Below, piece by piece: positions 45,792-55,582 of a DNA stretch of 64,000 nt. The stretch spans positions 1 to 64,000 of the forward strand of contig JBGCGD010000006.1 in the NCBI GenBank assembly GCA_045110515.1. Reading direction: 5' to 3'. This stretch comes from Granulosicoccus sp045110515. Lineage in GTDB: Bacteria; Pseudomonadota; Gammaproteobacteria; Granulosicoccales; Granulosicoccaceae. The translations under genes were made by a program, and so were the position numbers. The first letter of the stretch is position 1. Each line of letters starts with the position of its first letter. The notes beneath the pieces were generated by a model, which saw only the letters and a program-made list of their open reading frames with translations, was not told the DNA's origin and did not search any database.

Positions 45792-47243
45792 ATGGGGCAT
45801 CACGGTACCCGATACACCGAAGGGCCGATATTCAAACACATCAGTACACTGTCAATCACGTCGGCAATTGGCTTGTTCGCCATTTTTGCTGTCGATCTGG
45901 TTGATGTCTTTTTCATCGCCTTACTCGGAGAACCCGAGCTAGCAGCGGCAGTCGGGTTTGCAGGAACCGCGCTGTTTTTCGGAGCAGCCATTTGCATCGG
46001 CCTTGCCATTGCAGTCGCAACGGTCGTGGCCCAGGCGGTCGGCGAAGAATCTATCGAAAACGACGATACAGAAGCCTGGCACGCTGCGCCCAAATCGGTT
46101 CGCCTCGCATCTCACGGACTATTGACTATCGTTTTTATAACAGTGCCCTTAGCCATTCTCAGCCTCATCTTTGCCCCGTGGCTGATCAGTCTGATGGGTG
46201 CTGAAGGTGCGATTCTCGATCTTGCCGTACATTATTTTCGCATTGTGGGAGCCGCAATGCCTGTGTTGGGCTTAGCCATGGCGGGCACATCACTACTAAG
46301 GGCAGTGGGTGAAGCCAAACTATCTATGTGGGCCACAATCATTGCTGGACTCGTCAATGCTGTACTCGATCCATTGCTGATCTTTGGACTGTCGCTGGAT
46401 TTAACCGGCGCCGCAGTTGCTTCAGTCATATCCCGATGCACTGTCGCTGGTATGGCCATCTATTTTATCGCCGAAAGACATCAGCTACTACAACGGCCCG
46501 ATTGGAACAGGTACTTATCAGATCTTAAGCAACTGAGCGGTATCGCTATCCCGTCCCTTATTACTAATCTAGCTGGGCCCTTCGGCGCCGCCTACGCCAC
46601 AACACAAATGGCTCGCTTCGGCACTGATGCGGTAGCTGCAGCCGCTGTTATTGGCCGCATCACACCGGTCGCATTTGCAGGGCTTTACGGACTGTCTGGT
46701 GCTGTGGGGCCAGTAGCATCGCAAAACATGGGGGCAAAGCAATGGCATCGAGTCAGACAAACTCTGCTGGCAAGCGGCTTGTTCGTCAGCCTGTACGTGG
46801 TGCCCGTGGCCATCGGTATGTTCTTTCTTAAAGACATACTCGTTAATGTCTTCGACCTTCAAGGGGAAGCGGCAGAACTATTGCGGTTTTACTGCACGTT
46901 TATTGTCATCAGCTACTGGTTGTTCGGGTTGCAGCTGGCTGCCAACCCCATGTTCACAGCCCTGCGGCACCCAGGCTTTGCCACGGTAAGCAATATTGCC
47001 AGAGATCTTTGCCTGGGTATCCCACTTGTCTATTTAGGCAGCTCATTGTTCGGCGCGCCCGGGGTACTTGGTGGACAAGCCATTGGCAATATGATTGCTG
47101 GCATCATCGCGTTCAGCGTGGCGCTGTGGCTAACCTCACGCGTGGAAAGAGGGCTATCCATCAATCTACCGTTCAATGCACTTAAAAACAGTCTTACCTT
47201 TCACCGGGCGGTGGTACCAGGCGTTCAGCATCGCGGAGATTAA
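45792..47243 (+). CDS. MATE family efflux transporter
   Basis: This 483-residue membrane exporter has 12 predicted spans in two similar halves and exchanges sodium or protons for drugs or metabolites. MATE-type text includes FAVDLVDVFFIALLGEPELAAAVGFAG in span 1 and PVASQNMGAKQWHRVRQ in the second half, which matches the family's Q-N-x-G-A motif. It is closely coupled to hspQ. Substrate unknown. It converges on the inositol aldolase gene with a 37-bp gap. Confidence 0.93.
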   Translation: MGHHGTRYTEGPIFKHISTLSITSAIGLFAIFAVDLVDVFFIALLGEPELAAAVGFAGTALFFGAAICIGLAIAVATVVAQAVGEESIENDDTEAWHAAPKSVRLASHGLLTIVFITVPLAILSLIFAPWLISLMGAEGAILDLAVHYFRIVGAAMPVLGLAMAGTSLLRAVGEAKLSMWATIIAGLVNAVLDPLLIFGLSLDLTGAAVASVISRCTVAGMAIYFIAERHQLLQRPDWNRYLSDLKQLSGIAIPSLITNLAGPFGAAYATTQMARFGTDAVAAAAVIGRITPVAFAGLYGLSGAVGPVASQNMGAKQWHRVRQTLLASGLFVSLYVVPVAIGMFFLKDILVNVFDLQGEAAELLRFYCTFIVISYWLFGLQLAANPMFTALRHPGFATVSNIARDLCLGIPLVYLGSSLFGAPGVLGGQAIGNMIAGIIAFSVALWLTSRVERGLSINLPFNALKNSLTFHRAVVPGVQHRGD

Positions 47244-47280
47244 CGTCAACCCTACCCAACGTCATTCTTATTTTTAACGG

Positions 47281-48111
47281 CTAAGTCGGAGTGACGCTAC
47301 GAAGTACTTTTCGAGTAGCCTGCATTATTGGATCGTGAGTTTGTTTCAGGATAGCTACCCTATCAAACTGATCCGGGTCATCGTTCACAGCCGTTCGCAA
47401 TGCCTGTCCGAACACTTGCCTCAATTCGGTGCCAATGTTGAATTTACAAATAGCCGTATTAGCGGCTAAAGACAAACGTTGATCACTCGGCACACCCGAT
47501 CCGCCATGGATCACCAGTGGCACCTCTGTTACCGATTCGATGGCTTGGATACGCTCCTCATCCAAGCGACCACCGGCATCGGTTTGCAGATGTACGTTGC
47601 CCACTGAAATGGCCATAGCATCTACTTCAGTTTCTGTCGCAAATCGCGCAGCCTCTGCGGGGTCAGTACCCAGTGAGTTCTCACCTTCTGCATATCCCAC
47701 GAAACCGATTTCACCCTCGCAAGACATGCCATGCTGATGAGCCATCTGCGCTATGGCCGCGGTCTTATCAATATTTTCATTTAATGATTTGCGCGACCCG
47801 TCAAACATGATGGAGGTAAAGCCGCATTCCAAGGCCTCACGACACTCTTCAAATTCATATCCGTGATCTAAATGTGCAACTACCGGCACGCTAGCCCGCT
47901 CTGCCAGATACACAAACATCTTGCCCAACACCGGAAGCGGTGTATGGGCACGGCAACCGGGGCCCGCTTGCAGAATAATGGGGAGATTCTCAGCTTCTGC
48001 AGCAGCAACGTAGGCACACATGTCCTCCCAGCCAAGCGTTACAACACCAGCCACAGCATGCCCGTTTTTTAAAGCAGGTTGCAGAACCTCTGCAAGCGTC
48101 ACTAATGGCAT
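47281..48111 (-). CDS. class II aldolase, IolJ-like
   Basis: This 276-residue member of the zinc-dependent fructose-bisphosphate/tagatose/IolJ aldolase family is last in the iolD-iolC-iolB operon. That position fits cleavage of 2-deoxy-5-keto-gluconate-6-phosphate to dihydroxyacetone phosphate and malonate semialdehyde. Metal and substrate segments are VVAHLDHGYEFEECREAL, SIMFDGSRKSLNENI, ISVGNVHLQ and VIHGGSGVP. Its start overlaps iolB by one base (TAATG). Function is assigned by gene context; the protein itself supports the aldolase family only. Confidence 0.87.
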   Translation of the reverse strand: MPLVTLAEVLQPALKNGHAVAGVVTLGWEDMCAYVAAAEAENLPIILQAGPGCRAHTPLPVLGKMFVYLAERASVPVVAHLDHGYEFEECREALECGFTSIMFDGSRKSLNENIDKTAAIAQMAHQHGMSCEGEIGFVGYAEGENSLGTDPAEAARFATETEVDAMAISVGNVHLQTDAGGRLDEERIQAIESVTEVPLVIHGGSGVPSDQRLSLAANTAICKFNIGTELRQVFGQALRTAVNDDPDQFDRVAILKQTHDPIMQATRKVLRSVTPT

Positions 48112-48953
48112 TATTTAAACTTCGCAATCATGTCTTTTATGCCCGGGATAGTTTCTATCTGATAGGCATGCGTAGGCTGGAAGTACTGCACCAAAGAGCG
48201 CTGAGTCAGACCACCTAAAATGGTGAAGTAGTACATCTCATAGCCGGGAAGCACAGCGCAAGGGTGGTAACCCTTGTCTAGACAAATGGTTGATCCGTCT
48301 ACGATGTGATAAGCATCACCGGGCTCGTTGTCGACACGTTGCAGCATCTGTACACCGGAGCCGTGATTGGGTCGGAATCGGAAGTTATAGGTTTCATCGT
48401 GACGGGTTTCATCGGGTAAGCGGTTACTGTCGTGCTTATGTGATGGAAACCCAGACCATCCACCCTGACCCACTGTAAACAATTCGCTTACCAGCAGACG
48501 ACCGACTTTGTCATGATGCTTCTGCCCTAAAATATGCTTAATTTTACGATGCGTTTTGGTATCGTCACTGCCGTATTGAACAAGGTCAAGCCCGTCCGCA
48601 CGAACATCAAAAGGCTCCAGCACTTTGTCGTACTTAGCCCCTGCAATAAACACCTCGGTATTATCAGACACACACGATAAGACAACTTTGGCACCCACAG
48701 GCACATACACGCCTTCCGGCTCACCGTCCCATACGTCGACACCGCGATTACCCAAAGAGGCATAACTAACGCCTTCTACTTCAACATCGATAGTCCCGGT
48801 CGCAGGTACGATGCAGGTTTCGTAGCCCGGCACCTGATATTCAAACGCTTCGCCTTTGGCCAGCTTGACGATATTGAAATAATTCAATGGCACCAGACTG
48901 TCTTCGACGTCGACGATGGGAGCGTTTTTATTGTCGTACGGTGGTATATGCAT
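48111..48953 (-). CDS. iolB: 5-deoxy-glucuronate isomerase
   Basis: This 280-residue cupin-fold enzyme converts 5-deoxy-D-glucuronate to 2-deoxy-5-keto-gluconate in inositol breakdown. The IolB pattern is seen in GEAFEYQVPGYETCIVP, SELFTVGQGGWSGFPSHKHD (metal histidines), ETYNFRFRPNHGSG and GYHPCAVLPGYEMYYFTILGG. Length fits. It is third gene of the minus-strand iol operon, 14 bp after iolC. Confidence 0.95.
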   Translation of the reverse strand: MHIPPYDNKNAPIVDVEDSLVPLNYFNIVKLAKGEAFEYQVPGYETCIVPATGTIDVEVEGVSYASLGNRGVDVWDGEPEGVYVPVGAKVVLSCVSDNTEVFIAGAKYDKVLEPFDVRADGLDLVQYGSDDTKTHRKIKHILGQKHHDKVGRLLVSELFTVGQGGWSGFPSHKHDSNRLPDETRHDETYNFRFRPNHGSGVQMLQRVDNEPGDAYHIVDGSTICLDKGYHPCAVLPGYEMYYFTILGGLTQRSLVQYFQPTHAYQIETIPGIKDMIAKFK

Positions 48954-48967
48954 GAGTTTGAAACCTT

Positions 48968-49972
48968 TTATTGTGTAGTGGGACCAGGATGCTCGGCTAG
49001 AAATGATTCCAGCTCCTCCTTGGTCGGCATGGCCGGAGCGCAGCCAACGCGAGAAACAACCATCGACGCGCAGGCTGATCCTCTTAATACTGATTCTTTA
49101 ACACCGTAATTAGCGGCTAATGAGGCGACTAAGCCGCCCATAAAACTATCACCGGCACCGGTAGGTTTTAACGCCTGGGCCGGATAGATACCCGTGTGTA
49201 TTTCTTCGTTGCGGGTTAAGGTAATTGCACCTTTTTCACCCATCTTGTAAATGACGATGCCAGCACCGTTTGCAGCAAGTTCACGGGCTTTGTCCAAGCC
49301 TTTGTCGTAGTCACCCGCCATAAATCCAAATTCAACATCATTACCAACAATGATGTCGCACAATGCACCGGCTCTGGAATAAACATCTGCGGCCTCCTCG
49401 GCGGATGCCCAGCTGTAAGGCCTGTAATCGACATCAAATATCAATGCAAGTCCGGAACTTCTCGCTAATTCAAAGGCCTCGAACGCCGCTGACCTTGAAG
49501 GCTCTGCTGCCAGTACGGTTCCCGTGGTGATCAATGCGCCAAAGCGTGAATAATCCACTGCTTTGACATCGTCGTCGTTCATTTGAAAATCAGCTGCACC
49601 GTTGCGATAGATGACTGTTTGGTGTTCTTCGACACGGCTTTCGGACACTGCCAGTGAATTTCTAAATTCACCTGCAATAGAGCGAACATATGTTGAATCC
49701 ACCCCGTAGTGCGCTAACTGATTTAAACAGAATCGTCCCACCGAATCATCAGACACACAGGTCAGTAAAGACGCCTTACCACCGTGTTTGGCAATAGCCA
49801 CCGAAATATTGGCAGACGAACCGCCTAAGTGCGCAACAAACTGTTGAGCATCCTCATTACGGGTGCCAGGTGGGTCCGGGTAGAAGTCCATGCCGGCACG
49901 TCCAATGACTATGAAGGCGTTGCGACTCAGGCATTCAACCAGACGCGGCTCTATGTCTTGCTCTAGGCTCAT
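48968..49972 (-). CDS. iolC: 5-dehydro-2-deoxygluconokinase, single-domain
   Basis: This 334-residue PfkB-family kinase phosphorylates 2-deoxy-5-keto-gluconate. Signatures are IGRAGMDFYPD with FVAHLGGSSANISVAIAKHG (sugar site) and KPTGAGDSFMGGLVASLA (anion hole and catalytic Asp of GAGD). SRVGCAPAMPTKEELESFL near the C-terminus is IolC-like. It lies between iolD and iolB. A second, longer IolC is encoded at 60753-62663. Confidence 0.94.
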   Translation of the reverse strand: MSLEQDIEPRLVECLSRNAFIVIGRAGMDFYPDPPGTRNEDAQQFVAHLGGSSANISVAIAKHGGKASLLTCVSDDSVGRFCLNQLAHYGVDSTYVRSIAGEFRNSLAVSESRVEEHQTVIYRNGAADFQMNDDDVKAVDYSRFGALITTGTVLAAEPSRSAAFEAFELARSSGLALIFDVDYRPYSWASAEEAADVYSRAGALCDIIVGNDVEFGFMAGDYDKGLDKARELAANGAGIVIYKMGEKGAITLTRNEEIHTGIYPAQALKPTGAGDSFMGGLVASLAANYGVKESVLRGSACASMVVSRVGCAPAMPTKEELESFLAEHPGPTTQ

Positions 49973-49986
49973 GATGACAGAACCAG

Positions 49987-51852
49987 CTATACGCCAGTAC
50001 GCTGTTTGGAGCGACTGGACTCCCAGTCTTTATGCGCTTGTCGAACCTTCTCACTCTCTGACACTTCAGGCGTACCCACTTCCCACCAGGTATGCCCTTC
50101 ATTGGTCCAGCCTTCGTAGGGGTCAACCTTCATCACGATTACATAAGTTTTATCGGATGCTTTTGCTCGTTTAAACGCATCAACTAATTCACCCGCATTG
50201 GCAACCGTTTCTGCATTAGCACCCATCGACTTGGCATGAGATTCAAAGTCGACAGCGAAAGCGTCTTTAACCGTTGGGCTGTCGCTAATCAGATTGTTAA
50301 AACTTTCGTTGCCGGTGTTGTTTTGCAGCTTGTTGATGACCGCAAACCCACCATTGTCTAACACCAACACAACGAGTTTCTTATCGCTTAAAACACTGGA
50401 ATACAAATCGGAGTTGAGCATCATGTAGGACCCGTCACCGGTGAACACGATGGTGTCCTGTGCAGGTTCCTTTTCAGATTGCGCAATACGCGCACCCCAA
50501 CCACCGGCTATTTCATAGCCCATGCAAGAAAAGCCGAATTCGACATCGACAGTGCCTGCTTTTAAGGTACGCCAGTTAGCCGTAACTTCTGCTGGTAAAC
50601 CTCCGGCTGCTGCAACCACCCTATCTGAAGGGTCGCAATTGGCATTAACCACGCCAATGGCCTGTGCATATGAATTGGGGCGGTTTCCATAAGAGACATT
50701 GACCGCTACGTAGTTGTCCCATTGTTCCCGTTCGCTTTTCGCTAAGGATGTCCAAGCGTCCGGACACTGATAACCCTTAATAGCGTCAGCCAGCAGTGGC
50801 AAACTTAACTTTGCATCACCCACAATGGGTAGAGAGCGGTGTTTACCCGCATCGTGACGACCAGCGTTTAATGAGATAAAACGCGCTTCTTTAGAGAATG
50901 CGGTCCACGAGCCTGTGGTGAAATCTTGTAAGCGGGTACCGACAGCCAAAATGACATCGGCTTTTTCCGCAATCGCATTAGCACTGTTGGAACCTGTGAC
51001 ACCGATGGGTCCGATGTTTAGCGGATGATCCGCTTCCATGTTGGCGCGACCGGCAATGGTTTCTACCACCGGTATAGCGTGGGATTCTGCAAACGTTAAC
51101 AACTCGCTAACAGCGCCTGAGTACTGAACACCACCGCCTGCGATGATCATGGGACGTTCTGCACTTTTTAGTAGCGATGCAGCATCGGCAACTTCTAAGG
51201 CATCCGGTGTGCTTCGTCGAATACGATGCACTTTCTTTTCGAAGAAAACACTTGGGTAGTCGTAGCTCCAACCTTGAATGTCTTGCGGCAGGCCAATGAA
51301 TGCAGGACCACAATCGGCAGGGTCTAACATGGTGGCAATGGCGTTGGGTAGAGACTGAATAATCTGCGCCGGGTGACTGATGCGATCCCAGTATCGCGTG
51401 ACGGCTTTAAACGCATCGTTAACGCCAAGTGTCGGATCCTGGAAGTGCTCCATTTGCTGCAAGACCGGATCGGGCAGGCGCGTCAGATACGCATCACCAC
51501 ACAACATAAGCATGGGGACTCGGTTAGCGTGTGCCAGTGCGCTGGATGTTAAAAGGTTGGACGTGCCCGGCCCGGCTGAAGCGGTGCAAAACATAATGCG
51601 CTGACGCAAATGGTATTTTGCATAGGCCGCTGCAGCAAAACCCATGCTTTGTTCGTTCTGCCCTCGATAGAGGGGCAATTCTTCCCTGTGGTTGTACAGT
51701 GCCTCGCCCAGGCAAGTGACATTGCCATGACCAAAAATACCAAAGCCGCCACCAAACAGACGCTGTTCTTGTCCGTCGATAACAATGTATTGATTCGCCA
51801 TCCAACGAACAATGGCTTGAGCTAGTGTCAGTGTGACAGTTTCCTGAGTCAT
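49987..51852 (-). CDS. iolD: 3D-(3,5/4)-trihydroxycyclohexane-1,2-dione hydrolase
   Basis: This 621-residue thiamine-diphosphate enzyme opens the inositol-derived ring. The N-terminal domain has GIFGHGNVTCLGEAL (cofactor Glu region) and YRGQNEQSMGFAAAAYAK. The C-terminal thiamine-diphosphate motif is GDGSYMMLNSDLYS. The open frame reaches back to 52083, but the IolD sequence begins at MTQETVTLTLAQAIVRWM, so ATG 51852 is chosen; the 77-residue upstream extension would run through the operator palindrome. It is first gene of iolD-iolC-iolB-aldolase on the minus strand. Confidence 0.95.
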   Translation of the reverse strand: MTQETVTLTLAQAIVRWMANQYIVIDGQEQRLFGGGFGIFGHGNVTCLGEALYNHREELPLYRGQNEQSMGFAAAAYAKYHLRQRIMFCTASAGPGTSNLLTSSALAHANRVPMLMLCGDAYLTRLPDPVLQQMEHFQDPTLGVNDAFKAVTRYWDRISHPAQIIQSLPNAIATMLDPADCGPAFIGLPQDIQGWSYDYPSVFFEKKVHRIRRSTPDALEVADAASLLKSAERPMIIAGGGVQYSGAVSELLTFAESHAIPVVETIAGRANMEADHPLNIGPIGVTGSNSANAIAEKADVILAVGTRLQDFTTGSWTAFSKEARFISLNAGRHDAGKHRSLPIVGDAKLSLPLLADAIKGYQCPDAWTSLAKSEREQWDNYVAVNVSYGNRPNSYAQAIGVVNANCDPSDRVVAAAGGLPAEVTANWRTLKAGTVDVEFGFSCMGYEIAGGWGARIAQSEKEPAQDTIVFTGDGSYMMLNSDLYSSVLSDKKLVVLVLDNGGFAVINKLQNNTGNESFNNLISDSPTVKDAFAVDFESHAKSMGANAETVANAGELVDAFKRAKASDKTYVIVMKVDPYEGWTNEGHTWWEVGTPEVSESEKVRQAHKDWESSRSKQRTGV

Positions 51853-51983
51853 GGGCTTTATCCGGACCTGTTTAACAACGTACCGAGCACAGACTGCTCG
51901 CGCACTGACAGGGGCCCATACAAATAGGACCCAATTAATTGTGCACCAACCAGCAATCGAGTGTTGACGGTTCAACAACCCAA

Positions 51984-52011
51984 AGAATACAATAAATGCA
52001 ACCGGTTGCAA
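51984..52011 (-). promoter_or_regulatory. iolD promoter overlapping the LacI-type operator
   Basis: On the minus strand TTGCAA (52006-52011), 16 bases, then TATTCT (51984-51989). The palindrome 51997-52010 covers the -35 end and the spacer, the expected arrangement for repression. The transcript would have an untranslated leader of about 120-130 bases. Assignment is by sequence only. Confidence 0.5.
51997..52010. promoter_or_regulatory. LacI-family operator palindrome TGCAACCGGTTGCA (site 1)
   Basis: A perfect 14-bp palindrome with a central CG step, typical of LacI-family operators. It lies between the divergent iolD and iolE genes. An identical copy lies at 55583-55596. The LacI-type regulator encoded at 59712-60710 is the obvious ligand. 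Confidence 0.82.
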
Positions 52012-52127
52012 ACGAAAATTCGTCGCGTCCAAGGCACTTGCGTCTGATTTAGCTTTGGAAGATTTTGGTAACCGTTCTTCCACGGGTCTAAAACTTATAC
52101 AAACCCGCTAGCACTAGGCGTTTAAAC

Positions 52128-53021
52128 ATGAGCATCAGAATTGGAAATGCACCCTGCTCCTGGGGTGTTGAATTCGCACAGGACGACCGTAATCCCACCT
52201 GGCAAACCGTACTGCAGCAATGCAGCGATGCGGGCTACCCGGGTATCGAACTCGGCCCGGTCGGTTTTATGCCAGAAGATCCTGCTGAATTAGGCGATGC
52301 CCTGGCGGCCCACAATATGGAACTTATCGGTGGCGTTGTCTTCCGCGCTTTCCACGATCCGGCCCAATGGGACGATGTCATGGATGGGGCTAAACGCACC
52401 TGTAAAGCTTTGCAGGCTCATGGCGCCAAGCACTTTGTACTCATCGATTCCATCTCGCCACGACGTGCGCCGACTGCAGGCCGAGCAGCTGAAGCTGAAC
52501 AAATGGATAGCGCTGAGTGGAAAGCTTATCGCGATCGCATCGCAACGGTTGCGAAGATGGGTTTTGAAGAGTACGGCCTTATCCCGGAAATTCACCCACA
52601 TGCCGGTGGTTTTATGGATTTTGAGCCTGAAGTTGAACGACTACTTGAGGAAGTAGACCCGTCTATCTTAAAAATCTGTATAGATACTGGTCATTGCACC
52701 TACGCAGGTTTTGACCCTGTTGCGTTTATGAAACGCCACATGGATCGCATTACTTATGTGCATTTCAAAAACACAGATGCCGCTGTAAAAACCAAGGTTA
52801 TCGAAAACCGTACAGGCTTTTATGACGCCTGTGGTCAAGGCATTTTTTGCCACCTCGACAAAGGCGAAGTGGATTTTCCAGCCGTCAGACAAGTGCTGCT
52901 AGACGCAAATTACGAAGGCTGGTGCACTATCGAACAGGATTGCGACCCGACGCTCGACCCGGATCCTGAGGGTGATGCACGCATCAATCGTGAATACCTG
53001 CAGTCAATCGGCTTCACCTGA
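52128..53021 (+). CDS. iolE: myo-inosose-2 dehydratase
   Basis: This 297-residue TIM-barrel enzyme of the xylose isomerase-like superfamily dehydrates scyllo-inosose to a trihydroxycyclohexane-dione. IolE features are GNAPCSWGVEFAQDD near the start, YPGIELGPVGFMPEDP, IPEIHPHAGGF and CIDTGHCTYAGFDPVAF, and the C-terminal WCTIEQDCDPTLDPDPEG. Divergent from iolD across the shared operator region; followed 52 bp later by a dehydrogenase gene. Confidence 0.95.
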   Translation: MSIRIGNAPCSWGVEFAQDDRNPTWQTVLQQCSDAGYPGIELGPVGFMPEDPAELGDALAAHNMELIGGVVFRAFHDPAQWDDVMDGAKRTCKALQAHGAKHFVLIDSISPRRAPTAGRAAEAEQMDSAEWKAYRDRIATVAKMGFEEYGLIPEIHPHAGGFMDFEPEVERLLEEVDPSILKICIDTGHCTYAGFDPVAFMKRHMDRITYVHFKNTDAAVKTKVIENRTGFYDACGQGIFCHLDKGEVDFPAVRQVLLDANYEGWCTIEQDCDPTLDPDPEGDARINREYLQSIGFT

Positions 53022-53072
53022 GCCAACAGCCACAGACATCGTCTGCATACTTTATCTAAGGATTAACAATCA

Positions 53073-54233
53073 ATGAGCAAACTGAACTGGGGCATGATTG
53101 GCGGCGGCGAAGGCAGCCAGATCGGACCGGCACATCGTTTGGGCTCAGGCCTTGACGGTCTATTTAACTTTACCGCTGGAGCACTCGACCATCGACCTGA
53201 ACAAGGTCGTGAGTACGGACAACGTTTAGGGCTGGCGACAGATCGCTCCTATGGCGATTGGCGTGAAATGCTTGAAGGCGAACGCAATCGAGATGATCGC
53301 GTGGAACTTGTCACCGTAGCCACGCCCAACTCAACGCACTTTGAAATTACCAAAGCTTTTTTAGAAGCAGGCTTTCATGTGCTGTGTGAAAAGCCGATGA
53401 CCATGACGGTTGAAGAAGGCGAAGAGATCGTCAAAGTGGCGCAGGCTACCGGCAAAATCTGCGCAGTCAATTACGGCTATACAGGTTACTCACTGGTACG
53501 GCACATGAAAGCGATGGTGGCGCGTGGCGATCTTGGCAAAATCCGGCTGGTTAAAGCTGAGTTCTCACACGGTCATCACGCCGATGCGGCAGATGCTGAC
53601 AACCCCCGCGTACGCTGGCGATATGACCCGGCCCAAGCTGGCGTCTCTGCTCAGTTTGCAGATTGCGGTATTCACGCCATGCACATGGCAAGCTTTGTCA
53701 CAGGACAGGAAGTGACCAGTCTTGCAGCAGATACGGTCTCCTGTCTTTCATCGCGAGAATTAGAAGACGATGCCATGGTTAACTTTCGCATGGACGGTGG
53801 CGCGGTAGGTCGTTTGTGGACCTCCTCCATCGCTATCGGACGGCAGCACGGTTTAACCATTCAAGTGTTTGGTGAAAACGGTGGCTTGCGTTGGTCTCAA
53901 GAACAACCTAACCAGCTGTACTGGATGCCACTCAATGAAAGACTTCAGATCATTGAGCGCGGTGAAGGCAATTTGTCACCGGAAGCGGATAGAACCAGTC
54001 GCGTTACCGTCGGCCACGCCGAAGGTATGCCATTAGCATTCGCCAACATCTATAAAGATCTGGCAGAAGCCATCAACGCAGCCAATGAAAAGCGTGAGAT
54101 TGACCCGGCGGCTAACCTGTACCCACGTGCAAGCGATGGCTTACGCTCTATGGCTGCGGTTGTCGCCGTTGCTGAATCAGGCGCTGCCAACGGTAGCTGG
54201 CTTGATGCAAGACCACCGATGTTTCGCGACTAA
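53073..54233 (+). CDS. Gfo/Idh/MocA oxidoreductase, inositol 2-dehydrogenase-like
   Basis: This 386-residue NAD(P)-dependent dehydrogenase has an N-terminal dinucleotide region (MIGGGEGSQIGPAHRLG), the signature HVLCEKPMTMTVEEGE and catalytic-region DCGIHAMHMASFVTG. Next to iolE it most likely oxidises myo-inositol or a related inositol isomer to the ketone used by IolE. Classical IolG is shorter (about 335-345 residues), so this belongs to a longer subgroup; other cyclitol or sugar substrates remain possible. Confidence 0.85.
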   Translation: MSKLNWGMIGGGEGSQIGPAHRLGSGLDGLFNFTAGALDHRPEQGREYGQRLGLATDRSYGDWREMLEGERNRDDRVELVTVATPNSTHFEITKAFLEAGFHVLCEKPMTMTVEEGEEIVKVAQATGKICAVNYGYTGYSLVRHMKAMVARGDLGKIRLVKAEFSHGHHADAADADNPRVRWRYDPAQAGVSAQFADCGIHAMHMASFVTGQEVTSLAADTVSCLSSRELEDDAMVNFRMDGGAVGRLWTSSIAIGRQHGLTIQVFGENGGLRWSQEQPNQLYWMPLNERLQIIERGEGNLSPEADRTSRVTVGHAEGMPLAFANIYKDLAEAINAANEKREIDPAANLYPRASDGLRSMAAVVAVAESGAANGSWLDARPPMFRD

Positions 54234-54243
54234 ACGGTAGTCA

Positions 54244-54278
54244 AAAAAATAGGGCCTCACATTTATCGTGAGGCCCAG
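54244..54278 (-). terminator. intrinsic terminator of the YHYH lipoprotein gene
   Basis: On the minus strand GGGCCTCAC and GTGAGGCCC form a strong 9-bp stem with a short loop, followed by a T run (CTATTTTTTT). It lies about 30 bp after the stop of the minus-strand gene and also faces the end of the convergent dehydrogenase gene. Confidence 0.9.
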
Positions 54279-54309
54279 TACTACACACACGGGGAAATAC
54301 TTTTAGTTA

Positions 54310-55289
54310 TTATCGTGGTGATCCGCCGGGGCCTGCACCCGTGGTTTCAACAACGCCGTTTACGCAACGTTGAAAGTATGGGTAGGTATCCGTAGCGTAG
54401 TAATGATAAATACCACCCGGAAATTCAGGGGTCACACCCACCCGACCATTACACGCATCCAGGTCACCCGAGCCTTCAACATACTGCCAATCCTGGGCGA
54501 ACGTACCCAATGGATAGTCATCGGTCGACGGTCTGGAATCGTTGACGGTAGTGATCAACTCATAACTACCTGTGATAGCTTTAAGGGCTGACGTAGCATC
54601 GTCTGCAATGCTATAGCCGTAGCGCGCATATATGGGAAATCCATCAGCAGCCCATGCTATCAGCGTCATCGTAGAGCTGTTTCCACCCTGCTTTGTAATA
54701 AAGCCTTCCGGCATACCGTGATAGTGATAAGCACCACCGGGTTGCACGTGTGCGTTGTTGTCGTCTGTGCCGAAATCAAACGTTGTTTGTCCCAAGGCTT
54801 CAATCGACCATGCACCTGAGTTATGAATCAGGCTGCAATTATCACCAGAACTATCGCAAGAACCGGCAGTGCTTGAATCAATCTTTACACCGTTAAGCAC
54901 ATAGCCTTGAGGTCCGCTTGGACCGCCCAGAATCGTCGATGTATTCGATACAACAGGGTCAGGCGTGTATTCCGTAGACACTTCTTGCGCCGCAATCGTA
55001 TTCGGGTTTCCGTCATTAGGAAATGTACCAACTGCGTGATCAGGTAAACCATTTGTCATGAGAATACGCACGGTATCTGAACACGTCCAATACGATGTAC
55101 TCTCTGCATTGACCGATGCAGAATCATTAAACGTCGTATCCATGTAATCACAAACAACGCCCGCGGTAGACCCAGTCATATCGGCCGTGTCTGTCGTGTC
55201 TGTCGTTGTATCACTATCACTGCACGCGGCTACGGCCACCTAGCGATACCGGCCACAATGCCCGCGCGCGTGTTACTGCGTATTTTCAT
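54310..55289 (-). pseudogene. YHYH-domain lipoprotein gene with apparent 1-base frameshift in the signal peptide
   Basis: The body, 309 codons from a GTG at 55239, encodes a YHYH-domain secreted protein. The diagnostic YHYHGMPEGF (residues 171-180) is present, with IYHYY near the C-terminus, after a Ser/Thr/Asp-rich N-terminal region. GTG 55239 directly follows an in-frame TAG. An upstream ATG at 55289 encodes MKIRSNTRAGIVAGIA in another frame. Restoring one base near 55241 joins this to VAVAACSDSD, making a textbook lipoprotein signal with AAC lipobox. So either a one-base deletion has broken export, or it is a sequencing error. Function of YHYH proteins is unknown. Confidence 0.75.
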
Positions 55290-55545
55290 AATTAAGGTTG
55301 TCGTGGAATAGTTAATTTTTCATCGGGCGCCACAGCTCCCCGACCTGCCTCTTTCTCTCCAAAACTCTAGCAGTCGGGTCTATCCAAAAATTGCAAAGAA
55401 TGTGGAATTACGCACCACCTTGTCCCCGTTGGTATCACTGCGTATCACGGTGTCGCAGCTAACCTGGAATATAGGTCTGTCGGGGCAACCGGGTGATGTG
55501 GGGAAAAAAACTATGAGAATTACGTCCAAACAGGCACATCACTGT

Positions 55546-55574
55546 TTGCAGAATGCTGACTTGTGCAGTAAACT
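55546..55574 (+). promoter_or_regulatory. promoter of the iolI-ABC-lacI operon
   Basis: TTGCAG (55546-55551), 17 bases, TAAACT (55569-55574). The transcription start would be near 55581, immediately before or inside the operator palindrome 55583-55596, which fits simple repression. Confidence 0.5.
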
Positions 55575-55582
55575 GGTCTCTC

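Noticed and set aside
51853..52083. 77-codon extension of iolD
   Set aside because: It crosses the operator and promoter, and known IolD proteins begin near MTQETV-like sequence.
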